A stretch of 64,000 nucleotides of DNA, taken from positions 62,001 to 126,000 of the forward strand of contig JADHNU010000001.1 of NCBI GenBank assembly GCA_016779325.1. The letters are read 5' to 3'. This document shows positions 49,297 to 61,216 of this stretch, piece by piece (the stretch's first letter is position 1; each line of letters opens with the position of its first letter). Origin of the DNA: Pseudomonadales bacterium. Its GTDB lineage: Bacteria; Pseudomonadota; Gammaproteobacteria; Pseudomonadales; Azotimanducaceae. The notes beneath the pieces are model-generated. The model had not been told where the DNA came from and made no database searches. It worked only from the letters and a program-made list of their open reading frames with translations. Made by a program: the position numbers and the translations under genes.

Positions 49297-51663
49297 TTGA
49301 TTCAGCGCAAGGGAAACAGCTGGCTGTATGGCAGCCTGCGGGGGCTGCTCGGTCGTGCGTTCCGCGCTCGAGCGCTCGACGTCGAGGGGCTCCCAGAGGG
49401 GCTCGGCCCCAAGCCCATCTACGTGCTGGAGGAGCGCTCCCACCTTGCCCGCCTCGTGCTGGAAAGCGTCTGTGCGCATCACGGTCTCCCGGAAGCGGAG
49501 GGCGAGCACGGCGCCCCCGGGGCGGGCCCGGGGCTTGTGTATCTGCGCCGCCGGGAAGGGAGTTGGCTCTTTGGGCGACGCAGCGCTCGTCGTTACTCCG
49601 ACGCCTTTCCCGAGCTGGCTACCGCCCTCGGCGGTCCCTCGCCTCCGCAACTGATTCCCGTCTCGGTCTTTTGGGGACGCGCACCGCAGCGGGAAGGGGC
49701 CTTCCTAGCCTGGCTTTTCAGCGAACGTTGGGCCGCCACAGGCCGCCTTCGGCGCTGGCTGGCCTTCGCCCTTAACCGGCAACACATCTTTCTACGTTTT
49801 GCGCCGCCTATTCCTACGGACGCCTTCCCCCCCGATTGCCCCGCACCCATCGCTGAGCGTCGGCTGCTGCGGCTCTTGCGCCAGCGATTCCGCAGCCACC
49901 GGGAAGCGCTCCTGGGTCCAGACCTTTCGCACCGGCGCACGCTCATGAACGCGGTGCTGAGCGACCCCCGGGTACTCGAGGCCATCGAGGCCTCGGATCA
50001 GCCCCGGGCAAAGGCCTGGGGTGAGGCCCGGGCCATGGCACGGGAGATCGTTTCAGATATTTCCTATCCCACGGTCCGGTTCTTTGATTGGCTCCTCAGC
50101 TGGCTCTGGAACCGCCTGTATGATGGCGTCGAGGTTCGCAATCTCGACCACGTTCGGGCCCTTGCCGGGGACCACACCCTGATTTATGCGCCCTGCCACC
50201 GCAGCCATGTCGACTACCTGCTTCTAAGCTACGTCTTGTTCTACGGGGGACTCATGCTCCCTCACATTGCCGCGGGCAATAATCTCAATCTTCCCGTCGC
50301 CGGTCCGCTGCTTCGCCGCGGCGGCGCTTTCTTCATGCGACGAAAGTTTGCGGGAGATCAGCTCTACACCGCCGTATTTGAAAGCTACGTCGACCGGCTC
50401 TGCTCTCAGGGCTTTGCCATGGAGTATTTTATTGAGGGCGGTCGAAGCCGTAGCGGACGCATGCTCGGAGCGCGTTGGGGGATGCTACGCATGACCTTGG
50501 CCGCCCAAGCCCGGGGGCTAAAGCGTCCCCTAGCCTTCATTCCCGTCCACCTAGGCTATGAGCGCATCATCGAGGGGGGCAGCTATCTCAAGGAACTTCG
50601 CGGCGGCAAAAAGGAGCGGGAAACGCTTTTCGGCCTGCTGCGTTCCGCCCGCCAGTTCCTTCGCCAACGCTTTGGCCGGGTAACGGTAACCTTTGGGGAG
50701 GCGCTAACCCTTCCCGAAACGGCTGCCCCCCAGCCCCTTACTCCGGACGCTGAAACACAGCGCCTAAGCCGCCTCGGCAACCAGCTCCTGGGGCGCGTCA
50801 ACGCCATCGCGCCCTCGAATGGCATACAGCGCCTGGCACTCGTATTTCTTGCCGCGCCGGAGGCCCAACTCAGGGCAGCCAGCGCCCAAGAGTGCCTAAG
50901 CGGGCTCGAGGCTCTCCTGAAAGCCCTCCCCCTCGGCCCCCTCCAACGCCATCCCACTCTAGCTACGGAGGCCTTGCTTGCGCGCGGGGAAGAGGAAGGA
51001 CTCCTCGAGCGGCTAGCGGACCCCCTGGGCCCCGTACTCAGCGCTCAACGGGCCGCGCCCTATCTGCTTTGGTATCGCAACAGCCTGGCCCATAGCGTGG
51101 TGCTACCCGCTGTGGTGCTTGCCCTGCTGCGCCGCATGGGACAGGAACGCTTTCTCGCGGCGGCCTTTGAGCTCCTCCGACCGCTGGTTGTGCACTGCTG
51201 GAAGCTGCCTACGGCGGGGGACGCCCTTCCCGACTTCGAGAGCGTAGCCCACGCCCTGGAGACGGCGGGCTTGAGCACTCGCCACGGACAACGAGGATGG
51301 CGCGTGGAGGAGCATCCCCTCGCCGCGCTCCTTGCCCGCCTGGGCGACGAAATTTTGAATCGACTGTTCCTCGCCGGTCAGCTTCTGGCGCTGAATCCCG
51401 GGCTTACGGCGGACGTCTTTGAAGCCCGCTGGGAAAGCCTGGTCCTGCGCTGGGCCCCGCCCCTTCCGGGCGACGAAAAGAGCCTCCTGTCTGAACGCCA
51501 TGGCCTAGCCGACGTCGCCCTTGAACAGGGCTTCGCAGGGCGTCGTGACGGCCAACTTCATCCGACCCCGAAGCTCACCCAGGTCCTTCGCCTTGGGCGC
51601 CGCGCGATTGATCCGACCCTTCGCGCCCAGCTGACGGCCCCAACTCACTATTCAGCGCCCTAA
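49297..51663 (+). CDS. plsB: Glycerol-3-phosphate acyltransferase PlsB
   Basis: A 788-residue PlsB, first step of phospholipid synthesis. The acyltransferase motif HRSHVD is at 301-306 (catalytic His and Asp), followed by GGAFFMRRKFAG, EGGRSRSGRM and FIPVHLGYERIIEG. The start is TTG at 49297, because GGGGAGAGG lies just before it; a TTG at 49258 would add 13 residues with no ribosome site. Its last 89 bases are antisense to the end of rsmJ. Uses acyl-ACP or acyl-CoA. Confidence 0.96.
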   Translation: MIQRKGNSWLYGSLRGLLGRAFRARALDVEGLPEGLGPKPIYVLEERSHLARLVLESVCAHHGLPEAEGEHGAPGAGPGLVYLRRREGSWLFGRRSARRYSDAFPELATALGGPSPPQLIPVSVFWGRAPQREGAFLAWLFSERWAATGRLRRWLAFALNRQHIFLRFAPPIPTDAFPPDCPAPIAERRLLRLLRQRFRSHREALLGPDLSHRRTLMNAVLSDPRVLEAIEASDQPRAKAWGEARAMAREIVSDISYPTVRFFDWLLSWLWNRLYDGVEVRNLDHVRALAGDHTLIYAPCHRSHVDYLLLSYVLFYGGLMLPHIAAGNNLNLPVAGPLLRRGGAFFMRRKFAGDQLYTAVFESYVDRLCSQGFAMEYFIEGGRSRSGRMLGARWGMLRMTLAAQARGLKRPLAFIPVHLGYERIIEGGSYLKELRGGKKERETLFGLLRSARQFLRQRFGRVTVTFGEALTLPETAAPQPLTPDAETQRLSRLGNQLLGRVNAIAPSNGIQRLALVFLAAPEAQLRAASAQECLSGLEALLKALPLGPLQRHPTLATEALLARGEEEGLLERLADPLGPVLSAQRAAPYLLWYRNSLAHSVVLPAVVLALLRRMGQERFLAAAFELLRPLVVHCWKLPTAGDALPDFESVAHALETAGLSTRHGQRGWRVEEHPLAALLARLGDEILNRLFLAGQLLALNPGLTADVFEARWESLVLRWAPPLPGDEKSLLSERHGLADVALEQGFAGRRDGQLHPTPKLTQVLRLGRRAIDPTLRAQLTAPTHYSAP

Positions 51664-52360
51664 GCCAACCGTAGAAATTCACTGCGCGGCCCTCGTGGAC
51701 GAACGCGGGCGCGGGGCCCGGCGGCCGGTAGTGGTGAGGCCCTTTCATGACAATACGACGAAAAGGCTGAGCGCGCGCTGCGCTCAGGAGCGCTTCCGGT
51801 TGCGTCGTGGCCGGCGCTTCACCAAAAAGGACCGCTAAGATCCGCAGCTCCCGGGCGCCGAGCGCCGCCTTTCGGCGGGCGGGATACATGGGATCGAGGT
51901 AGGCAGCCTCATAGCCAGAAAAAGCCAGATCGCAAGCGTCCCCGTGGTACAGCCGGAGCCTTCCCCCCCAGGGGGCTTGGCCGGCTCGCTCCGCCCGCTG
52001 CAGCGCGTCCACAAGCAGCGCAAAAACCACGGGATGGCGCTCCACGATGAGCACTTCCGCCCCCGCAGCGGCAATGCGCGTGCCATCCCCCCCGAGGCCA
52101 CCGGTCATGTCTACCACGGACTGAATCCCGCTTTGGCGCCGAACGCCAAGGGCGCGCAGCACCGGCTCTTCCGCGGCCCGCGCCAGGCGATGGGCTACCC
52201 GCCCCCGAAGAAAATCGATGGACAGATCACCCAAACCAAGGCCTGGGGGCGATCCCAAAGTTAAGGGAGACCGGCTTTTCCAAGACCACCCCGGCGGCAG
52301 GGGCGACTGAAGACCGGCCTCAAGCTGGATGGCAAGAGGCCGCTGGCCCAGGGGCGTCAC
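51575..52360 (-). CDS. rsmJ: 16S rRNA (guanine1516-N2)-methyltransferase RsmJ
   Basis: A 261-residue SAM methyltransferase. SVVDMTGGLGGDGTRIAAAG is the SAM motif, YLDPMYPARRKAALGARELRIL the substrate/catalytic block matching E. coli RsmJ (YLDPMFP...K.AL...). The C-terminal 30 residues, overlapping plsB antisense, are unconserved and Gly/Ser rich. GTG start overlaps the tsaB stop. Confidence 0.92.
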   Translation of the reverse strand: MTPLGQRPLAIQLEAGLQSPLPPGWSWKSRSPLTLGSPPGLGLGDLSIDFLRGRVAHRLARAAEEPVLRALGVRRQSGIQSVVDMTGGLGGDGTRIAAAGAEVLIVERHPVVFALLVDALQRAERAGQAPWGGRLRLYHGDACDLAFSGYEAAYLDPMYPARRKAALGARELRILAVLFGEAPATTQPEALLSAARAQPFRRIVMKGPHHYRPPGPAPAFVHEGRAVNFYGWLRALNSELGPSAGREGSDQSRGAQGEGPG

Positions 52361-53064
52361 GAAGCGCTAGCCCCCTTCGCCGCTGGCTGCCAGCGAGTCT
52401 GGCCCTCTAGGTAGCGCGGAACGGCAAGCGCAGCCGAACCGGGCGGGCGCGTTAGGGCGAGGGGCAAAAGCGCCCGCGCATCGACCAGCAGCTCGGGCAG
52501 CTGAAGCGCAGCCGTTGCCACCCAGGGAGCGAGGCGAGGAAGCGCCACCGCATCGCCTAGGGCCACCCAGGATTGCGTGCTTGCCCGCGCATCGAGAAGG
52601 GTATCGATGGCCACAATTTCATCCTCTCCCGTGCGGCGCACCACGCCGTTCGCCACGGCAAAGCGGGCGCGGTAGACCTCATCCATACGCGCATCTACCA
52701 GCACGTCCAGGGACGCCGGTGCGTCTGCGGGTAGCACGCGCACCGCCGATAGGGCCAGCGCCTCAAGACTGGAAAGGCAAAGCACCGGGGCACCCGCCGC
52801 GTAGGCGAGGGCCTGGGCTGCGGCCGTACCGATGCGGAGCCCCGTAAAAGCACCAGGGCCCACGGTCACCAAGACGAGATCTAGCCCCCGCGGCGCCAGC
52901 ATTGCCTCTCTGAAAAGCTCGTCGAGCAGCGCAAGAAGCCGCTGGTTATGAATGCGCGCCCCCACCTCATGGCGGAAGAACACCTGCCCCCCGGTCTGTA
53001 GGGCCAGGGAACAGGCGGGGCCAGAGGTATCCAGTGCGAGCACATGCTCGAAATACGTTTCCAT
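52357..53064 (-). CDS. tsaB: tRNA threonylcarbamoyladenosine synthesis protein TsaB
   Basis: A 235-residue ASKHA-fold protein with VLALDTSGPACSLAL and VTVGPGAFTGLRIGTAAAQALAYA, the TsaB signatures. With TsaD and TsaE it makes t6A37 in ANN-reading tRNAs; it has no catalytic site of its own. Divergent from moeA by 62 bases. Confidence 0.95.
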   Translation of the reverse strand: METYFEHVLALDTSGPACSLALQTGGQVFFRHEVGARIHNQRLLALLDELFREAMLAPRGLDLVLVTVGPGAFTGLRIGTAAAQALAYAAGAPVLCLSSLEALALSAVRVLPADAPASLDVLVDARMDEVYRARFAVANGVVRRTGEDEIVAIDTLLDARASTQSWVALGDAVALPRLAPWVATAALQLPELLVDARALLPLALTRPPGSAALAVPRYLEGQTRWQPAAKGASAS

Positions 53065-53126
53065 GGGGTGCCCTTTTATCCAGGGCGGTAGAATACGGGC
53101 TCCGCCCGAAAAGGACGACCCACGCC

Positions 53127-54332
53127 ATGATCGAACTCGACGACGCTTGGGCGCAGCTTTCCGCCGAACTTTGGCGGCCCCAAGACGCCGAAAGCGTCCC
53201 CTTAGATGCCGCGCTGGGACGGGTTCTGAGCGCGCCGCCCAAAGCGCCCCATGCCGTGCCTCCGTTCCCCGCCGCGGCCATGGATGGCTACGCCTGTGCG
53301 GCCAGCGATCTCCCCCAGCTCCTCACCACGGGACTCCCCGTAATCGGCACAGCCTTCGCGGGCACCCCTTGGCAAGGCGATCTACCCCCAAGGACCTGCC
53401 TGCGCATTTTTACCGGGGCGGCGGTGCCCCCACCCTGCAATACGGTGCTGCCGCAAGAGGAGGTCCAGCGCGAGGGAGACCGAATCAGAGCGTCCGCCCG
53501 TCTCGAAGGCCACCGCTATGTCCGGCCAGCTGGCGGTGATTTCCCAGCGGAAACGCCCATCGGCCAAGCGAACCAACGCCTCACCGCTCGCCATCTTGGG
53601 CTGTTTGCCGCCGCCGGCCTGAGCGCCGTCGCGTGCTGGCGCCGGCCTCGGGTAGCCCTCCTCAGCACCGGAGACGAACTCGCTGCGCCCGGGGCACCCC
53701 TTGCCTGGGGGCAGATCCATGATGCCAGTCGCTTCCTCCTTCCCGGGGCCCTGGAGGCCCTTCCCGTCGAGCTGCTGGGAACCTGGCACTGTGGCGACAG
53801 CATGGAAAGTCTAGAGCACACTCTTGCGACCATGCTGGAGGCGGAGCCCGACGTCTTGATCTCTACGGGGGGCGTTTCCGTGGGCGATGCCGATTACCTA
53901 AGGCCCTGGCTAGCGGCCCGGGGGACGCTTCGCTTCCATCGCCTCGCCCTTAAACCTGGCCGCCCCTTTACCTTCGGACTCCTGAACGAGCGCCTGGCGT
54001 TTTTTGGTCTTCCGGGGAACCCAGTCTCATCCTATGTGACCTTTCTACTGCTTGTCGCCCCGGCGCTCCGCCAGCTAGCGGGCGAATGCGCGACGCCACC
54101 ACTTCGGCTGCGAGGTCGGCTTGCGGAACCGCTAAAAAAAGCACCCGGACGTCGGGATTTTCAACGCGCATACTTTACGACAACGGAAAACGGCTTTCTT
54201 GTTAGCAGCTTTCCAGAGCAAGACTCCCATCTTCTAAGCGTACTTGCCGAAGCGAACTGCTTGCTCGATCTTCCCCTTGCCTGCGGGGATCTCCCTGCCG
54301 GCACCGAGGTCACCTTTCTGCCCCTAAGCTAA
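53127..54332 (+). CDS. moeA: Molybdopterin molybdenumtransferase MoeA
   Basis: A 401-residue MoeA, inserting molybdate into adenylated molybdopterin. PPFPAAAMDGYA, RIFTGAAVPPPCNTVLPQEEV, LLSTGDELAAPG, ISTGGVSVGDADYL and FGLPGNPVSSYVTF are in the proper order of domains. No other molybdenum cofactor gene is nearby. ATG at 53127; the longer frame would run over tsaB and its upstream region. Confidence 0.95.
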   Translation: MIELDDAWAQLSAELWRPQDAESVPLDAALGRVLSAPPKAPHAVPPFPAAAMDGYACAASDLPQLLTTGLPVIGTAFAGTPWQGDLPPRTCLRIFTGAAVPPPCNTVLPQEEVQREGDRIRASARLEGHRYVRPAGGDFPAETPIGQANQRLTARHLGLFAAAGLSAVACWRRPRVALLSTGDELAAPGAPLAWGQIHDASRFLLPGALEALPVELLGTWHCGDSMESLEHTLATMLEAEPDVLISTGGVSVGDADYLRPWLAARGTLRFHRLALKPGRPFTFGLLNERLAFFGLPGNPVSSYVTFLLLVAPALRQLAGECATPPLRLRGRLAEPLKKAPGRRDFQRAYFTTTENGFLVSSFPEQDSHLLSVLAEANCLLDLPLACGDLPAGTEVTFLPLS

Positions 54333-54349
54333 AGCGCTTTATTGCGGGC

Positions 54350-54374
54350 AAAAAAAGCCCCGCTAGCGCGGGGC
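54350..54374 (-). terminator. Intrinsic terminator of the AlgP-like gene
   Basis: A 7-bp GC stem, GCCCCGC with GCGGGGC (54357-54374), followed on the minus strand by seven T. On the plus strand it ends in CTTT and may also stop moeA transcription weakly. Confidence 0.85.
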
Positions 54375-54401
54375 CTTTACCAGACTAGGCTTCGCTGCGG
54401 C

Positions 54402-55085
54402 TTACTTCTGGTTGGCCGGCGCTGGCGCCTTCTTCGCAGCGGGGGCCTTCTTCACGGCCGGCGCCTTCTTCACCGCCGGCGCCTTTGCCTTGGGTGCGGC
54501 CTTCGCAGCCGGTGCTTTAGCTGGAACGGCCTTAGGCGCCGATGCCTTTCGTGCCGTGCCTTTTTTGGCCCCCTTTTCTAGAGCGCGAAGCCGACGAGCC
54601 GCCGTGGCAGATCGCTTCGCAGCGCGCCGCTTCTCTGCCCGGGCCAGCTCCGCCGCCTTCTTGGCACGAAATTGAGCCACGGCTTTCTCCAGACGCTCAG
54701 CTAGTTTTGCAGCGCCGGCCTTGTTCGCTGCCTCGAGGCCAGCCTGAATGGTGGCCTTTTGCGCAACGAGCTTCGCTGCCGCCTTCTCAGCCCGCAGGGC
54801 AGCTTGTGCCTGGGCAATCTTGCTTCGCGCTGCACGCAGCTTATCGTTGGCCTTGCCCAGCGCTGTCCGCGCGGCGAGCACGGCCCTCTTATCCGTCGCC
54901 TTCTTGGAGCCCCGTGCTTTGACCTGCGCAGCCAGAAGCCGCTTCTTCCCCTCAGCGACACGGCCGCGTTCAGCGTCCATGACTTTTTGCGCTGCAGCCA
55001 GCGCCTTCTCCGCCTTGGACTGAGCGGGTTTTGCAGCGCTAGCGGGCGCCTTTTTTACCGTTGTGCTTCGCGGCGCTTTAGCCAT
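54402..55085 (-). CDS. Histone H1-like, AlgP-type DNA-binding protein
   Basis: A 227-residue Lys/Ala-rich protein. The middle (about 25-165) is predicted alpha-helical coiled coil; the C-terminal 60 residues are tandem KKAPA/KAPA-type repeats like those of AlgP and eukaryotic H1 tails. Such proteins bind DNA non-specifically; Pseudomonas AlgP influences alginate expression. The C-terminal repeats make this family prone to length variation. A good ribosome site (AAAGGAG) precedes the ATG, and TATCAT at 55137-55142 is a plausible -10. Flanked by its own terminator and that of adk, so monocistronic. Confidence 0.85.
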   Translation of the reverse strand: MAKAPRSTTVKKAPASAAKPAQSKAEKALAAAQKVMDAERGRVAEGKKRLLAAQVKARGSKKATDKRAVLAARTALGKANDKLRAARSKIAQAQAALRAEKAAAKLVAQKATIQAGLEAANKAGAAKLAERLEKAVAQFRAKKAAELARAEKRRAAKRSATAARRLRALEKGAKKGTARKASAPKAVPAKAPAAKAAPKAKAPAVKKAPAVKKAPAAKKAPAPANQK

Positions 55086-55136
55086 GGAGAGCTCCTTTCA
55101 ACTTTTTAGAAAAGCAAATTTGTTTGCGCGGAGACG

Positions 55137-55142
55137 ATGATA
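55137..55142 (-). promoter_or_regulatory. Plausible -10 of the AlgP-like gene
   Basis: TATCAT on the minus strand, 51 bases before the start codon, in an AT-rich gap after the adk terminator. No strong -35 is evident, so the call is weak. Confidence 0.35.
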
Positions 55143-55206
55143 CGAGCTCAGAGAAGGAATTTCATCTTTCCTCGCACCGCACCTTCAGACGATTTTTCTC
55201 TGGCGC

Positions 55207-55244
55207 AAAAAAAACGCCTCGACCCGGCTTAGATCGAGGCGTTT
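55207..55244 (-). terminator. Intrinsic terminator of adk
   Basis: On the minus strand an 11-bp stem, AAACGCCTCGA with TCGAGGCGTTT (11-base loop), is followed by a run of eight T in total. It starts 17 bases past the adk stop. Confidence 0.88.
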
Positions 55245-55260
55245 ATTCGAAAACCTGAAA

Positions 55261-58270
<3,010 letters not shown>

Positions 58271-58278
58271 CAGCCCCC

Positions 58279-59622
58279 CTAGGCCAACGCCGGCGACGGG
58301 CTATCGCCGATTGGCTCACGCAGAAACAACGCCATGGATTCAACATGGCTGGTATGCGGAAACATGTCCATTATGCCACTGGCTGCAAGAACGTAACCCT
58401 GCGCCTGCAACGCTGCTGCGTCTCGCGCCAGAGTCTTAGGATTGCAAGAGACATAGAGTACGCGACGGGCACCCGTGGCTGCGAGGTCCGCGCACAGCGC
58501 CTCGGCGCCGGAGCGCGGAGGGTCGAGGAGGATGGCATCGGCCTTCGGCAGCCGGCTCGCCGCGAAGGCATCGCTGTACAAATCAGCTACGGCAAAGGGC
58601 ACGGACCCCAAGCCATTGCGCGCGGCATTGGCCTGAGCGCGGGCCACCAGGGCGTCGCTGCCCTCAAACCCCTGCACCTCAGCGCCTAAGCGAGCCAGGG
58701 GCAAGGTAAAGTTCCCAAGGCCACAGAAGAGATCGAGGATCCGTTCGCCGGGCTTGGGCGCAAGGAGCGCCATCGCCTGATCGACCATGCTGCGGTTGAG
58801 GTGGGCGTTAACCTGCGTGAAATCGAGCGGCTCGAAGGTGAAGGTGAGCTGATAAGCAGGTAGGTGGTAGGCCAGCGTCACCCCCGCTTCGGGCGCAAAG
58901 GGCGCCACCGTGTCATGCCCCCCCGGTTGCAAATAGATGGCGAGGTTGTGCGCTTTGGAGAATTGGCGCAGAGCGACCTCATCGGACGGCGCCAGGGGCG
59001 CTAAATGGCGAATCACGACCGCAGCACCCTCATCCCCCGCGGCCAGCTCGAGCTGCGGAATTTGGTCCGGAATCGTGAGCCCCTTAAGCACGGTCTTTAA
59101 GGGCCCCAGTAGCGCGCCAAAGGGTGGCGCCAGTACGGGGCAGCTAGCGCCTTTGGACACCCAGCCGCCCCGTTCACGAAAGCCCACCAAGACGTCCCCC
59201 TCCCGGGCGCGATAGCGCACACCAAGCCGCGCCTTGCGCCGATAGCCCCAGAGAGGCCCGGCAAGGGGCGTGAGCCACCGCCCGGGCGCTCGCACACCCG
59301 CTGCCTCAAACAGGGCCGCCAGGGTCTCCGCCTTTTGCCGGCGCTGCTCCGTCGGAGGCAAGTGCTGCTGACTGCAGCCGCCACAGCGCCCGGCCTGGGG
59401 GCAGAGCGCGCGCTGGCGAAGGGGGTGGGCATCGCGAACCGCGAGCGCCAGACACCGGAGGCTTCGTCCCCGACGTTTTAGTACGGCGACGCGCACGGCC
59501 TCCCCGGGTAGGGCATTATCGATCTCAAGACGAAACCCGTCGCTATGGGCCACCCCCTGGCCGGCGTCATCAAGCGCCTCCACGGCAATCCACTGGTCAC
59601 TGGCAAAGCGCTTTCTCGCCAT
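58279..59622 (-). CDS. rlmD: 23S rRNA (uracil1939-C5)-methyltransferase RlmD
   Basis: A 447-residue RlmD. TRAM domain at the N terminus, Fe-S cluster cysteines (CPQAGRCGGCSQQH, plus a fourth in ASCPVL), SAM site DLFCGLGNFTLPLA, DPPRSGA, and catalytic Cys in YVSCNPKTLARD. ATG at 59622 overlaps the recO stop by one base. Confidence 0.96.
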   Translation of the reverse strand: MARKRFASDQWIAVEALDDAGQGVAHSDGFRLEIDNALPGEAVRVAVLKRRGRSLRCLALAVRDAHPLRQRALCPQAGRCGGCSQQHLPPTEQRRQKAETLAALFEAAGVRAPGRWLTPLAGPLWGYRRKARLGVRYRAREGDVLVGFRERGGWVSKGASCPVLAPPFGALLGPLKTVLKGLTIPDQIPQLELAAGDEGAAVVIRHLAPLAPSDEVALRQFSKAHNLAIYLQPGGHDTVAPFAPEAGVTLAYHLPAYQLTFTFEPLDFTQVNAHLNRSMVDQAMALLAPKPGERILDLFCGLGNFTLPLARLGAEVQGFEGSDALVARAQANAARNGLGSVPFAVADLYSDAFAASRLPKADAILLDPPRSGAEALCADLAATGARRVLYVSCNPKTLARDAAALQAQGYVLAASGIMDMFPHTSHVESMALFLREPIGDSPSPALA

Positions 59623-60317
59623 CAGGGCGACCTCTCCTGGGCATCATGCAAAAACCGGGCAGCGGCCAGGGGCCGACCCCCAAGCTGCGGAGCGAGGGCT
59701 TTGCCCAGCAGCGCTTGCGCGACGCGCCGTACCGCCGGGTCGTCGAACTGTTCTTCCGCCAGCGCGAGCAGGTGAGCGCCCATCCAGCCGACCTCGCCGC
59801 GGCTGGAAAGCGCGTAGAGCCCGCGACCTGGATCTAAGCCATAGCGGCCCGTCGGCCGAAGGGGTTCACCCGCGACATCCTCGGTTAGGGAAAAAGCCAC
59901 GCCAAGAGTCTCCAAGCACGCCCATTCAAAGCGGCGCAGAATAAGCGGCTCCGCGCGGGGCGCAAGGCGCAACCCCTCAAGGGCCGCGCCATAGGCGGAA
60001 AACAGCTCCGGTGCCGGCACCTCGCGCGGGAGTAGACGCAGCAGCAGCTCATTAAGATAGAGGCCGGAAAACAGGCTTTGCCCGGCTAAGGCGTAATGCA
60101 CCAAGGGCTGAACCGCGTAGGCGGTTCGCAGATCGCCCTGGCCCGCCAGCTGCCACTCCCCTAAGACGAAGGCCTGGGGCACGGCTTTGCGCCCCGAACC
60201 CCGACGATAAACGGCCCCGAGCCGCCCCTCTGCTTCCGTCATCAGTTCCACAATGACACGGCTGTCCCGAAAGGGCCGCTGATGCAGCACGTAGGCCTGG
60301 ACCCAGGGCGCCGCCAT
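59622..60317 (-). CDS. recO: DNA repair protein RecO
   Basis: A 231-residue RecO: N-terminal OB fold (AYVLHQRPFRDSRVIVELMTEAEGRLGAVYRRG) and helical C-terminal domain (GLYLNELLLRLLPREVPAPELFSAY). It loads RecA on SSB-coated DNA with RecR. ATG overlaps the era stop by one base (TAATG). No zinc cysteines are seen, as in E. coli. Confidence 0.94.
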   Translation of the reverse strand: MAAPWVQAYVLHQRPFRDSRVIVELMTEAEGRLGAVYRRGSGRKAVPQAFVLGEWQLAGQGDLRTAYAVQPLVHYALAGQSLFSGLYLNELLLRLLPREVPAPELFSAYGAALEGLRLAPRAEPLILRRFEWACLETLGVAFSLTEDVAGEPLRPTGRYGLDPGRGLYALSSRGEVGWMGAHLLALAEEQFDDPAVRRVAQALLGKALAPQLGGRPLAAARFLHDAQERSP

Positions 60318-61216
60318 TAGCTCTGCTCGCTGTCGTAACCCAGTTGGCGCAGGGCCCGTAGGTCATCAGTCCAGCCCGAGCGGACCTTCACCCACAGCTC
60401 GAGACGGACGGGCCGGCCAAAGCGGTGTTCAATCTCTCGCCGAGCTTCGATACCCACCTCTTTGATGCGCGAACCTTGATGGCCAAGGATGATGGCGCGC
60501 TGGCCCGGACGCTCCACCCAAATCGCGCCGTGGATTTCGCGCTTCTCCGAACCTTCCGACCAGCGCTCAATTTCCACGGAAAGCTGGTGAGGCAATTCAT
60601 CCCCAAGGCGGCGGGTGAGCTTTTCCCGAATGAGCTCCGCAACCAGGAACCGTTCCGAGCGGTCGGTGATGGCGTCGGCGTCGTAATGGTGCGGCCCCGG
60701 AGGCAAGTGCCCTTTCAAAACGCTTAAGAGCCGAGGCACGTTCTCCCCCCGCTGCGCCATGATGGGCACCATATCCGCCCAGCTGTGGCGCTGCGCTGCG
60801 GCCGCCAGGTAGGGCAGGAGCGCGTCTCGCTTCGGCAAATAATCAATCTTATTGATGGCCAGTACGGGCACGCCCTTGGCCTGCTTCACTTGCTCCAACA
60901 CGTAGTCATCAGCCGGGCCCCAGCGGCCCGCCTCGACCACCATGACGACGATATCCACATCAAACAGCGCGCCGCGGGCGGCCCGATTCATGCTCCGGTT
61001 GAGCGCCCGCCGGCCGCCCTCATGAAGCCCAGGAGTATCCACAAAGAGGAGTTGATCCGAACCCTCCGTGCGGATCCCCAGGATCGCATGGCGGGTGGTC
61101 TGGGGCCGATCGGCCGTAATGACCAAGCGTTCTTCAAGTAACGCATTGAGTAAGGTCGACTTGCCCACGTTGGGACGCCCGACAAGGGCAAGGTAACCGC
61201 AACGCGGCTCGCTCAT
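60317..61216 (-). CDS. era: GTPase Era
   Basis: A 299-residue Era: G1 GRPNVGKST, G3 DTPG, G4 NKID, and a C-terminal KH domain (RAIILGHQGSRIKEVGIEARREIEHRFG) that binds the 3' end of 16S rRNA during 30S assembly. It overlaps rnc by four bases (ATGA), the conserved rnc-era pairing. Confidence 0.97.
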   Translation of the reverse strand: MSEPRCGYLALVGRPNVGKSTLLNALLEERLVITADRPQTTRHAILGIRTEGSDQLLFVDTPGLHEGGRRALNRSMNRAARGALFDVDIVVMVVEAGRWGPADDYVLEQVKQAKGVPVLAINKIDYLPKRDALLPYLAAAAQRHSWADMVPIMAQRGENVPRLLSVLKGHLPPGPHHYDADAITDRSERFLVAELIREKLTRRLGDELPHQLSVEIERWSEGSEKREIHGAIWVERPGQRAIILGHQGSRIKEVGIEARREIEHRFGRPVRLELWVKVRSGWTDDLRALRQLGYDSEQS

